This document shows, piece after piece, positions 5,771 through 8,092 of a stretch of 8,092 nucleotides of DNA. The notes beneath the pieces were generated by a model that was not told the DNA's origin, did not search any database, and worked only from the letters and a program-made list of their open reading frames with translations. The stretch comes from an uncultured Bacteroidota bacterium. GTDB lineage: Bacteria > Bacteroidota > Bacteroidia > UKL13-3. The stretch covers positions 1-8,092 of the forward strand of contig CAISTO010000143.1 in NCBI GenBank assembly GCA_903888395.1, written 5' to 3'. The number at the start of each line of letters is the position of its first letter. Within the stretch, counting starts at the first letter, position 1. Position numbers and translations under genes: made by a program.

Positions 5771-5805
5771 GCTGATTTCAGTTTTATTTTTTATAATTTT
5801 ACGCC

Positions 5806-6999
5806 ATGAATTACATATTATTCGATAATCCAACTGACAGACAAAACCTATTACCTTTAACTTTTACTAGGCCCGTTGCAAATATTAGAATAGGTATTTT
5901 AACCATTGCTGAAAAATGGGAAAAACATTTAAAATCTACTGTTTCTTATTTAACAATGGATTATTTGCAAAATAAATTTCCCATTGCTTTGCAAAATGAA
6001 AATGTTTTTATCAATGGAAGTATTTGTCCGAATGAAGTTTTAATCAACGAAATTTTAAACCTTCAAATGGGACAAGCTTTATATAAAAATGAAGTAATGC
6101 TTGCCTTTAAAAGCGCCCTTGCTATTGATTTTAAAAACATTGCTACGCAATTTGAATTGATAGAATCGAAAGCTGAAAACTTTTTACATATTAAATTCAG
6201 TTACGATATTTTTTCATTGAATGGACAAGCCATTGAAGAAGATTTTAAGTTTTTAACAGCTGGTAGAAAATCACAACCCATTTCATCAACCAATCAAGTG
6301 ATTCATCCTGAAAATGTATTTTTGGAAGAAGGTGCCATAGTGGAATGTAGTATTTTAAATGCTACTGCTGGTCCAATATATATTGCCAAGGATGCCGAAG
6401 TAATGGAAGGTTGTAAAATACGTGGGCCGTTTTCATTAGGCGATCATGCTGGCTTAAAAATGGATGCTAAAATTTATGGCCCAACTACTGTTGGTCCACA
6501 TTGTAAAGTAGGTGGCGAGGTAAATAATGCTGTATTTTTTGCTTATAGCAATAAAGGTCACGATGGATTTGTTGGCAATGCAGTAATAGGGGAGTGGGTA
6601 AATATGGGCGCTGACACTAATAATTCCAACTTAAAAAACACCTATGACGAAGTAAAATTGTGGAGTTACGAAAGACAAAAATTTGAAAAAACGGGCTTAA
6701 CTTTTTGCGGTTTAATTATGGCCGATCATGCCAAATGTGGCATCAATACCATGTTTAACACAGGAACTGTAGTAGGAGTGGGAGCCAATATTTTTGGTGC
6801 TGGATTCCCTCGTAACTTCATTCCCGATTTTGCTTGGGGTGGTGCACAAGGATTTGACACTTTTGTAATCAATAAATTCTTCAAAACAGCTGAAGCAGTA
6901 TATAAACGCAGAAGTTTGGAATTGACCGAAGACGATAAAAATATTTTAACTTTTGTATATAATGAAACCAAACAGCATAGATTTTGGGAAACTAAATAA
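5806..6999 (+). CDS. GlmU-family bifunctional-type nucleotidyltransferase/acyltransferase
   Basis: This is the alternative GlmU-like protein of Bacteroidota (TIGR03991 type), proposed to act in UDP-GlcNAc formation: glucosamine-1-phosphate acetylation and uridylylation. The exact substrate is not proven by sequence. The N-terminal domain of the 397-aa protein begins with LLPLTFTRPVANIRIGILTI (15-34), with the LTFTRP loop where the nucleotide-binding site of sugar nucleotidyltransferases lies. It lacks the textbook LAAGxGTRM loop of E. coli GlmU. From about 165 to 335 the sequence is a left-handed beta-helix with hexapeptide-like turns. Its diagnostic stretch is GHDGFVGNAVIGEW (251-264) then GADTNNSNLKN (268-278). 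The C-terminal helical tail runs 350-397. The start is ATG 5806. The gene faces murB, the next step user of UDP-GlcNAc-derived precursors, across the repeat region. Confidence 0.9.
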   Translation: MNYILFDNPTDRQNLLPLTFTRPVANIRIGILTIAEKWEKHLKSTVSYLTMDYLQNKFPIALQNENVFINGSICPNEVLINEILNLQMGQALYKNEVMLAFKSALAIDFKNIATQFELIESKAENFLHIKFSYDIFSLNGQAIEEDFKFLTAGRKSQPISSTNQVIHPENVFLEEGAIVECSILNATAGPIYIAKDAEVMEGCKIRGPFSLGDHAGLKMDAKIYGPTTVGPHCKVGGEVNNAVFFAYSNKGHDGFVGNAVIGEWVNMGADTNNSNLKNTYDEVKLWSYERQKFEKTGLTFCGLIMADHAKCGINTMFNTGTVVGVGANIFGAGFPRNFIPDFAWGGAQGFDTFVINKFFKTAEAVYKRRSLELTEDDKNILTFVYNETKQHRFWETK

Positions 7000-7004
7000 C
7001 AAAT

Positions 7005-7034
7005 AGCCACAGATTACAAAGATTACACGGATTA
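7005..7034 (-). repeat. Inverted copy of the CACAGATTA repeat
   Basis: AGCCACAGATTACAAAGATT continues to 7032. Positions 7008-7034 are three 9-mers: CACAGATTA, CAAAGATTA, CACGGATTA. The 28 bases 7005-7032 match the reverse complement of 7598-7625 at 25 positions, so this copy faces the tandem units at the other end of the intergenic region. It begins 5 nt after the GlmU-family stop codon. Confidence 0.8.
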
Positions 7035-7043
7035 ATTTTTGGA

Positions 7044-7076
7044 AACTTTGTCAAAGTTTAAAACTTTGACAAAGTT
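7044..7076. repeat. Nested palindrome (AACTTTGTCAAAGTT)
   Basis: A 16-base arm (7044-7059) and its exact reverse complement (7061-7076) are separated by a single A. Each arm is itself a palindrome: AACTTTG, T, CAAAGTT on the left and AACTTTG, A, CAAAGTT on the right. The DNA can therefore form one long hairpin or two small ones. No T-run follows. Confidence 0.85.
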
Positions 7077-7099
7077 ATATAAGGGAAAATTTTACTAAC

Positions 7100-7123
7100 G
7101 ATGTTGGCGTCCTCGCTTACATC
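7100..7123. repeat. G+C-richer hairpin downstream of the small membrane ORF
   Basis: GATGTTGGCG (7100-7109) and CGCTTACATC (7114-7123) pair around the loop TCCT with eight Watson-Crick pairs, one G-T and one T-T mismatch. It is clearly G+C-richer than its surroundings. On the minus strand it lies 18 nt after the stop of the 53-codon ORF and might protect or end that transcript, though no U-tail is present. Confidence 0.5.
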
Positions 7124-7141
7124 AAATTATGTCTGAAATAT

Positions 7142-7303
7142 TTATTTATTTCTTCGTCTTATTAAAATAAGTGGAAGTAAGCCAAAAAATATATGCAAAA
7201 ATGAAAGTTTGAATTTCCCGTATGTTAAGTAACTAACATAAACAAAAATAGCATTGACGATTATTGTTACTATTATTATTTTTAAGATATTTTGTTTTGA
7301 CAT
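7142..7303 (-). CDS. Hypothetical 53-residue two-helix membrane peptide
   Basis: Not recognised. The ATG (7301-7303) to TAA (7142-7144) frame encodes 53 residues: a short polar start (MSKQN), a hydrophobic segment at about 6-26, a Tyr/Gly/Lys turn (YLTYGKFK, 25-32), a second hydrophobic segment at about 33-48 and a basic end, RRRNK (49-53). Segment length, the helix-breaking turn and the positive C-terminus fit a hairpin in the inner membrane with both ends cytoplasmic. The tail recalls the hydrophobic-plus-arginine end of sorting signals, but nothing precedes it that would be sorted. It is the only reasonable frame between the GlmU-family gene and murB and lies inside a repeat-bounded block. 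No convincing promoter or ribosome site is seen. In A/T-rich DNA such a hydrophobic frame can arise by chance, so reality is uncertain. Confidence 0.4.
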   Translation of the reverse strand: MSKQNILKIIIVTIIVNAIFVYVSYLTYGKFKLSFLHIFFGLLPLILIRRRNK

Positions 7304-7390
7304 CACACAATGTTAGACTTTATTATTTACAATAATATTTTTAAAATTTCTGCCGATATTGGCATTCTTGCCAGTATTTTTTTCAATTTA

Positions 7391-7628
7391 CTCAGCGTTC
7401 TTTGTGAAAATCTTTGCGCACTTTGCGGTTAATTTTCTTTGTAATCTGTTCAATCTGTGGCTGATTTCACTGCGTCCTTCGCGAAAACCTTTGTGCCCTT
7501 TGCGGTTAATTTTTCTGTGCAATCTGTGAAATCTGTGGCTGATTCCTCTGCGTCCTTTGCGAAAATCTTTGTGCCCTTTGCGGTTAAATAAAAAAAAATC
7601 AGTGTAATCTGTGCAATCTGTGGCTCCT
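7391..7628. repeat. Three tandem 77-78-bp repeat units
   Basis: Units begin near 7391, 7468 and 7546. The shared GCGT falls at 7395, 7472 and 7550, giving periods of 77 and 78. Each unit has part A, of the form GCGTCCTTTGCGAAAA then CTTTGTGCCCTTTGCGG and TTAA, and part B, copies of a 9-mer (A)ATCTGTGNA ending in CTGTGGCT. Units 2 and 3 are closest in part A; unit 1 differs more. Unit 3 has an A-run and loses similarity after TGGCT (7625). From memory, elements with this CTTTGCGG/ATCTGTGG wording are dispersed in many Bacteroidota genomes. No protein is encoded. Confidence 0.85.
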
Positions 7629-7634
7629 CAAATC

Positions 7635-8092
7635 CTAAATTACATTTACCTCAGGAATTATCGTTACTCCAAACTTTTCAAAAACAGATTCTTGAATTTG
7701 CATGGCTAATTTCCAAATTTCATTTCCTGTGGCATTGCCATAATTTACCAAAACCAACGCTTGGTCTTTGTGAGAACCAGTATTTCCAACTACTTTGCCT
7801 TTCCAACCACATTGTTCTATTAACCAACCTGCGGCTAATTTAGTATTTGTTTCGCTGGTTTTATACCCAACTAAAGCAGGAAACTTTTCTTTTAAACTAA
7901 AAAATTCTTCGGTTGGTATTTCAGGATTTTTGAAAAAACTTCCTGCATTTCCCAATACTTTTGGATTCGGTAATTTTGATTCACGAATAGAAATTACTGC
8001 ATCACTTACATATTTTATGGTGGGATTATCTATGTTTTTACTGCGCAATACATCTTGAATGGCACCATAAGAAACATATACTTTTGCTTGCT
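7635..8092 (-). CDS. murB: UDP-N-acetylenolpyruvoylglucosamine reductase, C-terminal part (cut by window edge)
   Basis: This is the FAD- and NADPH-dependent cytoplasmic enzyme that reduces UDP-GlcNAc-enolpyruvate to UDP-MurNAc in peptidoglycan synthesis. Only the last 151 codons are visible; the N-terminal FAD-binding half lies to the right. The frame stays open to the edge (QAKVYVSYGAIQDVL before the TTG at 8046-8048), so that TTG is an internal Leu codon, not a start. GNAGSFFKNP holds the catalytic Ser (visible residue 51). AGWLIEQCGWKG (87-98) and GSHKDQALVLVN (105-116) are type I MurB signatures. IPEVNVI at the end carries the conserved acid (Glu 147), matching E. coli E325. The stop TAG lies just beyond the tandem repeat block. 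Identity is very secure; completeness is unknown. Confidence 0.96.
   Translation of the reverse strand, partial: QAKVYVSYGAIQDVLRSKNIDNPTIKYVSDAVISIRESKLPNPKVLGNAGSFFKNPEIPTEEFFSLKEKFPALVGYKTSETNTKLAAGWLIEQCGWKGKVVGNTGSHKDQALVLVNYGNATGNEIWKLAMQIQESVFEKFGVTIIPEVNVI

Noticed and set aside
5794..5801. TAATTTTA just before the GlmU-family start as a -7 element
   Set aside because: It misses the final G of TAnnTTTG, has no -33 partner at the right distance, and would leave essentially no leader.
6726..7010. Minus-strand open frame opposite the end of the GlmU-family gene
   Set aside because: It is a shadow of the conserved beta-helix and tail region, with no independent start signals.
7101..7172. 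Plus-strand mini-frames starting at ATG 7101 and ATG 7129
   Set aside because: They encode about 11 and 13 residues, overlap the hairpin or the small membrane ORF, and have no supporting signals.
7008..7628. CRISPR array in the repeat region
   Set aside because: Units are contiguous 77-78-bp repeats without unique spacers, with a 9-bp internal period, and no cas genes are nearby.
8046..8048. TTG as the murB start
   Set aside because: The frame is open to the window edge with MurB-like residues, and the family needs a further N-terminal FAD domain, so this is an internal Leu codon.
7795..8058. Plus-strand open frame opposite murB
   Set aside because: The minus-strand frame is unmistakable MurB and continues beyond this frame on both sides.

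Overview
The window looks like a low-G+C chromosome segment from a member of the phylum Bacteroidota. Four things support this: AT-rich codon use; promoter-like TAnnTTTG (-7) and TTTG (-33) elements instead of sigma70 boxes; no strong Shine-Dalgarno sequences; and a gene set typical of the phylum (double-repeat DUF1599 protein, BT_3928-type DoxX protein, zinc-free type B L31, the alternative Bacteroidota GlmU-family protein). I do not place it below phylum level.

Left part, 1-1854, minus strand: folP (dihydropteroate synthase) followed by cdaA (membrane diadenylate cyclase). The gap between them is 186 nt and carries a 16-bp perfect palindrome. Divergent from folP are a DUF1599 protein (1957-2487) and a DoxX/MauE-like membrane protein with a periplasmic thioredoxin-like tail (2568-3680). 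These two are probably co-transcribed. A shikimate kinase gene follows. It has no ATG or GTG start in a sensible place, because its upstream region is a 7-bp tandem repeat.

Middle part, 4313-5800: a highly expressed-looking HU gene and a convergent PyrR-like phosphoribosyltransferase gene share a strong bidirectional terminator. Then comes rpmE2 (L31 type B), with its own promoter and terminator.

Right part, 5806-8092: a GlmU-family nucleotidyltransferase/acyltransferase (plus strand) faces a murB fragment (minus strand, running off the right edge). Both serve UDP-GlcNAc/peptidoglycan precursor metabolism. The 635 nt between them hold no long gene. They contain a cluster of repeats: an inverted 28-bp boundary motif, a nested palindrome, a G+C-richer hairpin, and three 77-78-bp tandem units. 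Between these sits an unrecognised 53-codon ORF for a two-helix membrane peptide.

Most of the window is housekeeping: folate, c-di-AMP, aromatic amino acid, cell wall, ribosome and nucleoid genes. I see no defence locus, CRISPR array, transposase, tRNA or rRNA. The parts least explained by known genes are the repeat-bounded block at 7005-7625, the startless shikimate kinase, and the RHL variant of the RHR motif in the cyclase.
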